Source of the DNA: Planctomycetia bacterium
GTDB lineage: Bacteria > Planctomycetota > Planctomycetia > Pirellulales > Thermoguttaceae
NCBI GenBank assembly: GCA_030527185.1
Contig: JAUNBF010000007.1
Coordinates: forward strand, 1 to 64,000
DNA: 64,000 nt
Reading direction: 5' to 3'
Made by a program: the position numbers and the translations under genes. This document shows positions 17,472-26,077 of this stretch, in pieces (within the stretch, counting starts at the first letter, position 1; the number at the start of each line of letters is the position of its first letter). The notes beneath the pieces were generated by a model. That model was not told where the DNA came from. It searched no databases and was given only the letters and a program-made list of their open reading frames with translations.

Positions 17472-17702
17472 AGTCCGAGAGTGGATGACTTTTCACCCTT
17501 CCTTTTCTAACCGGTTCTCGTTTACGAATGATTCCTTGGGAAATGAACCTGAAGGAGCAAGGTAATGGTGGAATAAGCGTCTTTTTCGAGGGATCGTAAA
17601 TGACAGAAGGGATTCTGTCTTTATGATAAGTACGCTTTTTCTCCAATTGATACCATAGGCGTCTTGGCGATTCGGGTTGATTTCAGCTCGAATCGTTTTT
17701 TT
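17472..17702 (+). ncRNA. Candidate structured small RNA or 5' leader (about 230 nt)
   Basis: Between the promoter at 17437 and a terminator at 17702 there is no plausible plus-strand reading frame, but several hairpins. CCTTG/CAAGG encloses 17541-17562. A long one runs from AAGCGT (about 17576) to ACGCTT (about 17638), with inner pairing GACAGAA/TTCTGTC, and is followed by a T-run. It does not match 4.5S, tmRNA, RNase P or 6S features that I can recognise. It could instead be an attenuator in the leader of the hydrolase-like gene starting at 17845. On the other strand a 71-codon frame (17431-17646) lacks an ATG and is not called. Confidence 0.35.
17668..17702 (+). terminator. Rho-independent terminator in the leader of the putative hydrolase gene
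   Basis: CGATTCG pairs with CGAATCG across a 14-base loop, then seven T. It sits 143 bases before the ATG at 17845, so it either ends a small RNA or acts as a regulated leader terminator. Confidence 0.65.
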
Positions 17703-17844
17703 ATGGAAAATTCAGAAATATCGAAAAAAGTACATTTTACGACCCGTCGACAGGATGGATCGTTTTACAAGCAGACGGTTGTTTCTGAACAAAAAACGTC
17801 TGAAAAGGAAATTCCTGTTCTGAAAACCGAAAAAGGAGAAGAAA

Positions 17845-20169
17845 ATGAAGTGGTGGTTGCTGGGATTTTGGAGTATTGGCTGGTGTGTGATGGGGATGGC
17901 TGGGGAGGAACCGTCGGTTTTCGGAAAATTGCGGCTGGTGGAGGAGATTTCGTGTGGAGAAAGGGTGGAAGAGGGACTTTTCCAGGAATTTCCCCAACAG
18001 ACGAGCCGGGTGGAAAAGATTTTGGGGAAAAGTTGTCGCGTTTTGAAGCCACGGGAAGAGACGACGCAGTACATGGCGTGGCGGATTGGAAAAGGACGTG
18101 GATTGGTGCCGGGGAAAGCGTATGTTTTGTGCGTGGAGTATCCAGAGGACACCAGCCGGACGCTCTTTTTACACAACGGCGGGAACGAGGCAAATACCGG
18201 ATGGGCGACGGGGGAAGCGGTGGGGGACGTGGTGATGGGACGGTATGTGAACCACAATCCTGAGTCGCTGAAATATCCTCTTTCCGGGAAGATGAATCGG
18301 TGGACAGGGCTGTTTTATCTCCACGATCGGTTTCCCGGCTTGCGGCGTCCACGAGGGAAGGGGGAACGGCCACTTCTGCCGGAGGACGGTTTCTGGGTCA
18401 TCCTTTCGCAGCCGTACGCGTATCTCGATCCTCTTTCCGCGGGTGCGGCAGTTTCTCGGATTTTGCTTTACGAAGTGCTGGAACCGGAGAAGCTGGCGTT
18501 GGAGATTGCGTATCCACCGGAGAACCTTCCGCGACGGCACCTTTTCTGGCGGGAGGAGATGGCGGACGGCGTGGTGGAGATGGGGAAGTCGGCGGCAGAA
18601 CAGGACGAACGTCTGCGTGGGGTGAAAAATCCGGCAGACTGGTACGAGTACAAAATGATGTGGGCCAAGGCGATGGGCATCAACACATTTTGCAAGGATT
18701 TGCTGGAATTTGGGCACAATCAGGGTTGGGATTCGGAACTCTATGGTGGAACGCGGTGGGTGAATCAGAGTGCGACGCCGCAATTGTGGGACGAACTGGT
18801 GGAACGGGCAACGCGGCAGGGAATGTCGATTTTGCCGTATTATGAGTATGCGGGTTCGATTGGAGCGGACGAGACGCTTTCGCTGGGACGGCAGAAACGG
18901 GCAAAACGGCTCGACGGTGGCGACAAATATACGCACATCTGGTGGTCGGAGAAGGCGAATGTGGACCTTTCCGATCCCGATACGCTGCGGGATTTGGAGA
19001 AGATACTGGATTTGACGGTGCTGAAATACCAGGGGAAAGCGGATTTTCTGGGCGTCTGGCTCCGTCCACGAGTCAGTGCGAATCCGGTCAGTTTCAACGA
19101 GCGGAATATTCAGCAATTTTCGCAGGAAGCCAACGATGGCAAGCGGGTGACGCGGGAAGATTTGCAGAAAGATAAGGAATTGCTGGCGAAATATTATGAC
19201 TGGTGGTTCACGCAGCGGAAGCGGTTTTTGGAAAACGTGGCGCACTATCTGCGAACGAAGGGAAATCCGAAAAGTTTCGTCCTCTACACGACCGACACGG
19301 GAGAGCCGGGATATTCGATTCCATGGCAGGTGGCCGGGGTGGGAAAAAAGGACTCGTGGCGTTATAAGACAAATGTCGTGAATGAGGATATGGAAAAGTG
19401 GGAAAAAATCCTTCAGAATCCGGTTTATGAAAAGAAATTCGTCAAACCACTGGCACTTTCGGAGGTGTTGGAGAAAAACTATTATGCCGCGGCTTTGCGA
19501 CACTGGACGGAATGTTGGGCAGGAGGCGAAAACCACCATGCCGCACCGCCTGCCGACCCGGAAAATTACCGAACGTCGCCAGACGTGATGTTTTCCTACA
19601 CGATTCACCGGAGCTATTCGGCAGCCGACGTCGCGACGATGGATGCCTATCGGACGGGGGCAGGGTTGACGGTGGTGCGTCATTTTCCGCTCAATGAACA
19701 TGAGTTGAATGTGAAAAAAGCGGACGGAAAAGAGTGGGAGCCGACGGGCTATTTTGTTATCGATGTGGAGCGGGCAGGGGCATTTTGCATGATGCCGGAG
19801 GTGCGGGCGATGGCGTTTGGCGACCCGACATCTATCGGCTACCTGACGGGAAACACATTCCAGCGTGGTTTCCCGGAATACGTCCGAGCTTTCAACGCCG
19901 CATTTCTGGCACTGCCGGCACTTCCGTCGAAAATCCACCAGGCAGAGAAATATGGCCAGGAGTACGTTCGCAAAATCGAGACTTCGGAAGGAACGTGGTG
20001 GGCGGTTTGTTCGCTGGCCTGGGAGGCGGAAACGATCCGAATCGACGATCTTCCGGCGGGAAAATGGGAAGATTGCGTGACGGGTGAGACGTTTTCTGTT
20101 GTGCAAGGTTCGATTTCCCTGAAAATGCCACCGATGTCGCTTCGGACGTTTCGGTTTCAGAAACGTTGA
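17845..20169 (+). CDS. Large exported putative glycoside-hydrolase-like protein
   Basis: 774 residues with a signal peptide (MKWWLLGFWSIGWCVMGMA) and a good AAGGAG before the ATG. Residues about 30-250 are a beta-rich region resembling a carbohydrate-binding or jelly-roll module (LFLHNGGNEANTGW, DRFPGLRR). Residues about 280-620 look like a TIM barrel: strands and acids such as MWAKAMGINTFCKD, LPYYEYAGSIG, NVDLSDPDT, FLGVWLRPR and FVLYTTDTGEP recur at barrel spacing. The final part is a small beta domain (WEDCVTGETFSV, LPPMSLRTFRF). This is the plan of an exported glycosidase, but the family and catalytic acids cannot be fixed. Possibly controlled by the leader terminator upstream. Confidence 0.65.
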   Translation: MKWWLLGFWSIGWCVMGMAGEEPSVFGKLRLVEEISCGERVEEGLFQEFPQQTSRVEKILGKSCRVLKPREETTQYMAWRIGKGRGLVPGKAYVLCVEYPEDTSRTLFLHNGGNEANTGWATGEAVGDVVMGRYVNHNPESLKYPLSGKMNRWTGLFYLHDRFPGLRRPRGKGERPLLPEDGFWVILSQPYAYLDPLSAGAAVSRILLYEVLEPEKLALEIAYPPENLPRRHLFWREEMADGVVEMGKSAAEQDERLRGVKNPADWYEYKMMWAKAMGINTFCKDLLEFGHNQGWDSELYGGTRWVNQSATPQLWDELVERATRQGMSILPYYEYAGSIGADETLSLGRQKRAKRLDGGDKYTHIWWSEKANVDLSDPDTLRDLEKILDLTVLKYQGKADFLGVWLRPRVSANPVSFNERNIQQFSQEANDGKRVTREDLQKDKELLAKYYDWWFTQRKRFLENVAHYLRTKGNPKSFVLYTTDTGEPGYSIPWQVAGVGKKDSWRYKTNVVNEDMEKWEKILQNPVYEKKFVKPLALSEVLEKNYYAAALRHWTECWAGGENHHAAPPADPENYRTSPDVMFSYTIHRSYSAADVATMDAYRTGAGLTVVRHFPLNEHELNVKKADGKEWEPTGYFVIDVERAGAFCMMPEVRAMAFGDPTSIGYLTGNTFQRGFPEYVRAFNAAFLALPALPSKIHQAEKYGQEYVRKIETSEGTWWAVCSLAWEAETIRIDDLPAGKWEDCVTGETFSVVQGSISLKMPPMSLRTFRFQKR

Positions 20170-20250
20170 GTTTCTTTCCTTTTCAGTCGATTTTTAGAAA
20201 AAAATTTCGGAAAAATCGTGTAGCCCCCCGATGTTCAATGACCAAAATAT

Positions 20251-20259
20251 TGCTACAAT
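20251..20259 (+). promoter_or_regulatory. Extended -10 promoter of glgC
   Basis: TGCTACAAT fits an extended -10; a -35 is not evident. The start near 20266 gives a leader of about 40 bases. Confidence 0.45.
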
Positions 20260-20305
20260 TGAGGAAAATGAAGTCTGGAAATGGAAATTGATAAAGGGTG
20301 TTAGG

Positions 20306-21592
20306 ATGGATAAAGTATTGGCATTGATTTTAGGCGGCGGACGAGGAACTCGATTGTATCCTTTAACCAAAGTGCGTTCCAAACCAGCCGTTCCTGTGGC
20401 GGGCAAATATCGGCTGATCGATATTCCGCTGTCGAATTGTATCAATAGTGGGATTTTGAAGGTTTATGTTCTGACGCAGTTCAATTCCATGAGTCTGCAC
20501 CGGCACATTCGGAGTGCCTACATGTTCGATATTTATCGGCGTGGCTTTATCGAGATTCTGGCGGCCGAGCAGACGATCGAAAATCCGAACTGGTATCAGG
20601 GGACGGCGGACGCGGTGAAGAAGAGTATGCGGTATATCGAGAGCAATAATGTCGATTACGTCATCATTCTTTCGGGCGACCAGCTTTATCGGATGGACTT
20701 TCGGGAGATGCTGAAAGTCCATCAGGAGTGTGGGGCGGACGCGACGATTGCGTCGATACCGGTGGCACCGAAAGATACGCATGGGCTGGGAATTATGCGA
20801 ATCGACGAGACGGGGCAAGTGCGGGGATTTCTGGAAAAGCCGCAGAGTGAAGAGGAGCTGGAAGGTTTCGAGACCGATTTGGACTGGATTGCGGAGCATG
20901 GGATTGACCCACGGGGACGATCGTGCCTGGCAAGCATGGGGATTTACATTTTCAATAAGAAATTGCTGGTTCACGCGCTGAGTTCCACCGAATACAAAGA
21001 TTTTGGCAAAGAAGTTTTTCCGGCCTTGATTCGGAGCAAGAAAGTCCACACCTACGTATTTGACGGTTACTGGGAGGATATTGGAACGATTCGTTCGTTT
21101 TTCGACGCGAATTTGAGTCTTGCGAAACAGAATCCGCCGTTTGAAATGTTCCAGCCGGACGCACCGATTTACACCAACGCCCGCTTTTTGCCCTCGACGC
21201 AGGTTTCCGGGGCGACGATTTCCGACTCACTCATTGCCGATGGCTGTACCATAGGGAAGGGGGCGGTGATCGAGAATTCTGTCATTGGCGTCCGGTGCCA
21301 GATTGGTGAAAATGTGACGATTCGCAACTCGATTGTCATGGGGTGCGATTTCTACGAACATGAGGCGGAAGCAGAGTCGGATGAGCCAAAATCGTCGATT
21401 CCACTGGGGATTGGTCAGGGAAGTTATATCGAAAACGCGATTATTGACAAGAACTGTCGCATTGGAGATTCCGTAAGGATTATGAACGCCCCGCATTGGG
21501 AGACGATGGACGAGACGGAGTTTTGCCAGATTGTCGACGGAATTGTGGTGGTGCAGAAGGGGAATGTCATTCCTTCTGGTTGGGTGATGTAA
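20306..21592 (+). CDS. glgC: Glucose-1-phosphate adenylyltransferase
   Basis: 428 residues. It makes ADP-glucose from glucose-1-phosphate and ATP, the committed step of bacterial glycogen synthesis. Signature nucleotidyltransferase head LGGGRGTRLYPLT at 9-21, KPAVPVAGKYRLIDIPLSN at about 27-45, the DQLYRMD motif near 130, glucose-phosphate site GFLEKPQ, and a C-terminal left-handed beta-helix of hexapeptide repeats (SVIGVRCQIGENV). Length is usual for GlgC. The start is MDKVLAL behind AAAGGGTG; a longer frame from 20231 has no site and is rejected. No other glycogen gene is beside it. A small hairpin lies after the stop, then the TlpA-like gene. Confidence 0.93.
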   Translation: MDKVLALILGGGRGTRLYPLTKVRSKPAVPVAGKYRLIDIPLSNCINSGILKVYVLTQFNSMSLHRHIRSAYMFDIYRRGFIEILAAEQTIENPNWYQGTADAVKKSMRYIESNNVDYVIILSGDQLYRMDFREMLKVHQECGADATIASIPVAPKDTHGLGIMRIDETGQVRGFLEKPQSEEELEGFETDLDWIAEHGIDPRGRSCLASMGIYIFNKKLLVHALSSTEYKDFGKEVFPALIRSKKVHTYVFDGYWEDIGTIRSFFDANLSLAKQNPPFEMFQPDAPIYTNARFLPSTQVSGATISDSLIADGCTIGKGAVIENSVIGVRCQIGENVTIRNSIVMGCDFYEHEAEAESDEPKSSIPLGIGQGSYIENAIIDKNCRIGDSVRIMNAPHWETMDETEFCQIVDGIVVVQKGNVIPSGWVM

Positions 21593-21666
21593 ACTCTTGC
21601 AGAAAAGGTCTTTCAGGGAATGGAGATTCCTGAAATAGAAGAACGTGAAAGGATGAAAGGAACAAG

Positions 21667-24351
21667 ATGAGTCGTTATTTATGGATTTCCCTCCTGGCAG
21701 CGTGGCTGGTATGGACGCAGATTTCGTGCAGTGGTCCGAAACCGACGGAAAATTCGCCGAACGCGGAATCGGCAGTGGAAGAGGGTGTGGAAAAGGTGAC
21801 TTCCGAAGCGGCAGATAGCTCGAAACCGGAAGGGATTTCTGCGGAGCAGCTGGAAGCTCTGAAAAAAGATTTGCAGGGAAAAGAGGCGGATAAGAAGCCG
21901 GTCGAAGTCCCTGAATTGTTGAAAAAAGCGAGCACGCTTCCTGCCGAAAAAACACCGGAAAAGCTGGTGGAATTTCTGAATTTGCTGGAGACGAACGAGG
22001 AAAATATCGAACAGGTCAAGGCCGCCATGGAAGCGGTGCAGACGATGCCGCAGGAACAGGCGATGGAACTGTTTATGCAGCTTCGGAACGCGCAACTGCA
22101 AGGAGCCGACCTCCTGCTGGCTCACGAAGATGCTACGGCAGAGCAGTTGAAACGGGCATTGACGATGAAAGTCATGGCACTGCTCAATACGAACCCGGAA
22201 CCCAAGGCGGAACTGGAAAAATTGCGGGAGAATTTCGAGAAGCGGGGGATGGAGGAGTTGGTCTGGAACATCGATTTGTTCCTGATGATTTCGGGTCTTC
22301 CACGAACGGCACCGAATCAGGAACAGGTGGACCAATTTTTCACCGACGCGACGGCATTTCTCGAACGGGCCAAGGGCAAAGATTGGCTCAAGATGGATTT
22401 TCTGGGCATTTTCATGGAGATGATTCTTTCCTCGGAAGAGACCGCGACGCCGGAAAAAGTGGCGACGTTTACCAATCTGCTGGCGACGCTGGCGGGGGAA
22501 AGTTCCGATGAGAAAATCCAGAAAGTGAAGGGACAGATTGAGGGAATTGCCCGCCGTATTGATTTGGTGGGGAAACCGATGGAACTGGTGGCTCAGACGC
22601 TGGATGGGCAAAAGGTCGATTTGAAAGACTATGCCGGGAAAGTGGTGCTGGTCGATTTCTGGGCAACGTGGTGTGGACCGTGTGTCCAATCGATTCCCGG
22701 ATTGCAGACGGCTTATGAAAACTACAACAAAAAAGGATTCGAGATTCTCGGTTTCAGTCTGGATGAGGACCAAGACGCGCTGAAAAAGTTTATGGAGGAG
22801 AAGAAGCTGCCGTGGACAATTGCGGTGAAGGCGGACGGCGAAGGTGCGGTCGATCCCTCCGAAGCGTATGGCGTGATGGCCATTCCGATGATGATTCTGG
22901 TTGGGAAGGATGGCAACGTTCTGAAAACAAACCTGCGTGGTGAAGGGGCATTGGAAGAGGAACTGGAAAAGCTCTTTCCCCTGACGGAAGAGGAAAAAGC
23001 GGCCATTCCGACGGTAGAACTCCCGGAAATTGCGGGAAATTCGGAAGAAACGGGAGCCTTGCCCGCGCCTGCGGAAACTCCGGCAGTTCCGGCTGAAACA
23101 CCTGCCGAAACACCTGTGGAAGTTGTCCCCGCTCCGGCACCTGCTCCCGCGGCCGAAACGCCAGCCGACACGCCAGCCGAGGCACCTGCGGAAACTCCTG
23201 CGGTGGAAGCGAGTGGTGAAACTCCGTCCGAATCGACTTCGGGGACGGAAGTCGGGGAAGCTGAAAAAGGGGAGGAATCGGACGTTTTGATGCGGCTCAC
23301 GACGTATCCGCAAGACCCGACGGTGGAGAATTTGGTGCAATTCATCAAGGCGGTGGATGAGGAGGGGCTGCGTTTGAGCGAGGCACTTCGGAAGCTCTCC
23401 CCGGAAGAACAACAGAAGCAAATCCGGCAAATCATGCTCTCCCACAGTCGTGCGGCAGACGGAATTGTGGCCTCCGAAAAGGCAACGAAAGAACAGTTGG
23501 AACTGGCTGTCATGACCAAGGCGGGGACGATCGTTCCGCTGTCGGAAAACGACCCGGCCAAGATTCAGGCGACGTTTGACGCTCTGGTGGCGGCCTTGAA
23601 AGCTCGCGGCGCGGCGGACGTGGCGTGGCAGACCGAGGTGTATCGGTTGGTGGCGCAGTTGCAGACGTTGACGCAGATGCCCGACACGCCGACGATGAAT
23701 GGGCTGCTGGAGAGTGTGGCTCGCTTGTCGCGGGAAGCGAAAACGCTGAAGTGCATGGATCATCCGACGATGCAGGTGTTGCTGCGATTCATCATGCTGG
23801 CGGACGGCGTGGGAGACGCGGCAAAAATTTCGCAGGCTTGCGGTGCGCTGCACGAGGCGCTGATCACGTCGGACGATGCCAATCTCGTCCAGTCGGCAAC
23901 GCTCCTGACCGGGATGGCTCGGCGGCTGACGCTGAAAGGGAATCCGATGGAGATGGTCGGCGTGACACTCGACGGGAAAGAGGTTTCGCTGGCTGATTAC
24001 CGCGGAAAAGTTGTACTCGTCGATTTCTGGGCAACCTGGTGTGGGCCGTGCGTGCGGGAATTTCCTCACATGAAGAAGATGTATGAAAAATATCAGGAAA
24101 AAGGGTTCGAGATTCTCGGATTCAGTCTCGACGAGGACAAGGAGAAACTGGCTGGTTTCCTGAAAGATCGAGAAGTGCCGTGGACGGTGCTGGTGCAGAA
24201 GGAAAACGGCGAGGGAATTGCGGATCCCGCAGGATATTACGGAGTTCTCGGCATTCCGTGCATGATTCTCGTGGGAGCGGATGGCAAAGTCGTTACCACC
24301 CATGCTCGCGGAGAAGCGTTGGAAAAGGCTCTGGAAAAGCTTTTCCCGTAG
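21667..24351 (+). CDS. Lipoprotein with two TlpA-like thioredoxin domains
   Basis: 894 residues. The N-terminus reads as a lipoprotein signal with Cys21 in TQISCSG (the -3 Gln is not ideal). The protein is an internal duplication. Each half has a helical region of about 200-240 residues and then a thioredoxin domain with VVLVDFWATWCGPC; the active CGPC sits near 335-338 and 788-791. Each domain continues with KGFEILGFSLDED and a cis-Pro loop GIP. The halves are joined by a Pro/Ala/Glu/Thr-rich linker (residues about 455-535), typical of an extended periplasmic spacer. TlpA-type domains reduce disulfides of exported proteins, often for cytochrome maturation. AAAGGAACAAG precedes the ATG. Confidence 0.88.
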   Translation: MSRYLWISLLAAWLVWTQISCSGPKPTENSPNAESAVEEGVEKVTSEAADSSKPEGISAEQLEALKKDLQGKEADKKPVEVPELLKKASTLPAEKTPEKLVEFLNLLETNEENIEQVKAAMEAVQTMPQEQAMELFMQLRNAQLQGADLLLAHEDATAEQLKRALTMKVMALLNTNPEPKAELEKLRENFEKRGMEELVWNIDLFLMISGLPRTAPNQEQVDQFFTDATAFLERAKGKDWLKMDFLGIFMEMILSSEETATPEKVATFTNLLATLAGESSDEKIQKVKGQIEGIARRIDLVGKPMELVAQTLDGQKVDLKDYAGKVVLVDFWATWCGPCVQSIPGLQTAYENYNKKGFEILGFSLDEDQDALKKFMEEKKLPWTIAVKADGEGAVDPSEAYGVMAIPMMILVGKDGNVLKTNLRGEGALEEELEKLFPLTEEEKAAIPTVELPEIAGNSEETGALPAPAETPAVPAETPAETPVEVVPAPAPAPAAETPADTPAEAPAETPAVEASGETPSESTSGTEVGEAEKGEESDVLMRLTTYPQDPTVENLVQFIKAVDEEGLRLSEALRKLSPEEQQKQIRQIMLSHSRAADGIVASEKATKEQLELAVMTKAGTIVPLSENDPAKIQATFDALVAALKARGAADVAWQTEVYRLVAQLQTLTQMPDTPTMNGLLESVARLSREAKTLKCMDHPTMQVLLRFIMLADGVGDAAKISQACGALHEALITSDDANLVQSATLLTGMARRLTLKGNPMEMVGVTLDGKEVSLADYRGKVVLVDFWATWCGPCVREFPHMKKMYEKYQEKGFEILGFSLDEDKEKLAGFLKDREVPWTVLVQKENGEGIADPAGYYGVLGIPCMILVGADGKVVTTHARGEALEKALEKLFP

Positions 24352-24362
24352 TGTGGATATTG

Positions 24363-24390
24363 AAAAAGCCGCGCAGTAGTCCTGCGCGGC
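24363..24390 (-). terminator. Rho-independent terminator of the TGS GTPase gene
   Basis: GCCGCGCAG pairs perfectly with CTGCGCGGC around TAGTC. On the minus strand it is followed by five T, 17 bases after the stop at 24407. It can also slow plus-strand transcripts of the TlpA-like gene. Confidence 0.8.
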
Positions 24391-24406
24391 ATACTTTTGC
24401 CGTATT

Positions 24407-25408
24407 TTACCGTATTTTGTGCAGTTCGATAATATCTTTGTCGTGCAGGACGTAATCCCCTTTCATCGGCGTTCCGTCATGAACGGCTTCTCCCCAGACT
24501 TTTCCGAATTTGAGATTTTCGATATAGTCTTTGTGTACCAGCCCGGCCAAATCCAAAAGCGTACTCCCTTCCGGCAGCGTGAATGGGCGATCCAGATCAG
24601 CCGTTTTGGAGGTGGGGAGTTTGGTATAAACACGAACGACATTCAGAGCGTGGTAAATCGCGTTTCGGAGCGTTTCCAGCCCCGTTTTTTCCGTGGCGGA
24701 AATGAGGTATTCGGGGAAATGGAAGTCGGCCAGTTCATGAAAAATCTCCAGCCGTTCCATCGCGTCAGGAAGGTCGATTTTATTCCCGACGAGAAACGTT
24801 CGGGTGTAGGAGAGACCAATGTCATCCTCGTCGAGATACGACGTTTCACCCAATCGCGTTCGCGTGGCCTGGAGTCTGTTCCAGACATCCAGACAACGTT
24901 CCACACCGTCATCTTCTCCCAAATCCAGCATCAGAAGTGCCAAATCCGCACTCCGAATCAAGCCATAGGAATTCGACTCCACAAAATCCGGCGTGATGGG
25001 AGGCGTGTCGATCAACTGCACCAAAACATCCTCCCACGGCATCATTCCCGGCTGGGGAAGCTGCGTTGTGAAGGGGTGTGGAGCCACTTTCGGCGTGGCA
25101 CGGGTCAAACTGGCCAGAAGTTGGCTCTTTCCCGCGTTGGGACCGCCCAAAATAATGACCGTTCCAGCTCCCTGGCGTGGAATCCGAATCCCGCCCCCCC
25201 CTTTTTTGCCGCTGGCTCGCTCCGATTCCATCTCCTTTTTCACTTTGGAAATCTTCGCTTTCAGGGAGGCCTGAAGGTGGTCGGTTCCCTTGTGTTTCGG
25301 AATTTCCTGGAGCATCACCTGCAAACAACGGAGTTCCTCTTCCAGACTGGTTGCCTGTCGATAGGCCTGTTCCGCTTTCAAGTAAATCGGGGTCAGATTG
25401 GCTGGCAT
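24407..25408 (-). CDS. OBG/DRG-type GTPase with C-terminal TGS domain
   Basis: 333 residues. A helical N-terminus (residues 10-70) precedes the GTPase core: P-loop GGPNAGKS at 88-95, G3 in LIDTPP, G4 NKID near 215 and G5 SATEK. The C-terminus from about 270 is a TGS domain (PFTLPEGSTLLDLAGLVHKDYI, ending DKDIIELHK), which usually binds RNA or ribosomes. The layout is that of DRG/OBG GTPases with a role in translation or ribosome assembly. The start MPANL is preceded by GAGGAAAG; the longer frame begins with TTG inside a TATAAT (25459-25464, minus strand) and is rejected. That TATAAT is the likely -10 of this gene. Confidence 0.9.
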   Translation of the reverse strand: MPANLTPIYLKAEQAYRQATSLEEELRCLQVMLQEIPKHKGTDHLQASLKAKISKVKKEMESERASGKKGGGGIRIPRQGAGTVIILGGPNAGKSQLLASLTRATPKVAPHPFTTQLPQPGMMPWEDVLVQLIDTPPITPDFVESNSYGLIRSADLALLMLDLGEDDGVERCLDVWNRLQATRTRLGETSYLDEDDIGLSYTRTFLVGNKIDLPDAMERLEIFHELADFHFPEYLISATEKTGLETLRNAIYHALNVVRVYTKLPTSKTADLDRPFTLPEGSTLLDLAGLVHKDYIENLKFGKVWGEAVHDGTPMKGDYVLHDKDIIELHKIR

Positions 25409-25464
25409 GGATTCTGCTTTCCTCGGTTCAGGGAAGGATACCTCTTCTTTTAACGACAATTATA

Positions 25465-26077
25465 ATATAAAGGCTGGGAAAAACTTGGGAAGGGGGGTGA
25501 TTCCCCACTTTTGCCAAAATTTCCAGCTAGGGCTTTGTTAAAGAAGCAAAGATGAATAAAAAATTGCACAAAATAATAGCGGCGCAGCCGCAGACAAAAA
25601 TCTTTGGAAGGAGAGGTCTGGAGAGGATAACTCTTTCTATAGAAAGGTTTCCTCTCCACGGCGGCTGAAGTCTTGACGGGAAAGCTACTCTCGGCTTTAG
25701 CCGTGAGTCGCGCTACATTCTAGAGTACGTCTAAAAACATTTTTTCATTTTTATTTTTCCCCTAAATTCATCTTATCGACCATCCCTGTTTCCATTATCC
25801 ACCGAGAAAAACGTAAGAACGGAAATATCTGCGTCTTCTGCGTAATCTGCGGATAATTCTTAACGTTGGAAGTTGTTGAAATTGTTGGATTTATCCAAAA
25901 AACTTTCTAAAAAATTCGTTTTCCCGCCCTTCTTTTTTTGTCCGCAGATTACGCAGAAGACGCAGATGATTTTACTTCCATCTCTATCTTCTGTGGAAAA
26001 TTTTCTACGCTGCCAAATTCTCCACCGATGTTTTCAAAATACAGAGGTACTCCAAACAAGTTACGGGCGAGGGGAAA
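25465..26077. repeat. Non-coding stretch with dispersed repeat copies and a perfect 27-bp inverted repeat
   Basis: No gene is visible. From 25717 to 26060 it is the fullest copy of the dispersed repeat family. It holds a perfect inverted repeat: a 27-base word at 25827-25853 and its complement at 25941-25967, spaced by 87 bases, both containing CGCAGAAGACGCAGA or its complement. The first part (25550-25700) has small GC palindromes (GCGGC...GCCGC, CGGCTTTAGCCG) and a GGAGAGG/CCTCTCC pair around 25611-25660. Confidence 0.6.

Noticed and set aside
17541-17570. 4.5S SRP RNA in the RNA candidate (CTGAAGGAGCAAGG resembles GGAAGGAAGCAGC)
   Set aside because: The conserved GGAAGGAAGCAGC loop is not matched and the size is wrong.
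18169-20106. 645-codon minus-strand frame over the putative hydrolase
   Set aside because: Shadow frame; the plus strand has signal peptide and ribosome site.
21679-24303. 874-codon minus-strand frame over the TlpA-like gene
   Set aside because: Shadow; the plus strand holds two intact CGPC thioredoxin domains.
25827-25967. Inverted repeat as a CRISPR array
   Set aside because: Only one pair in opposite orientation; no regular direct repeats, spacers or cas genes.
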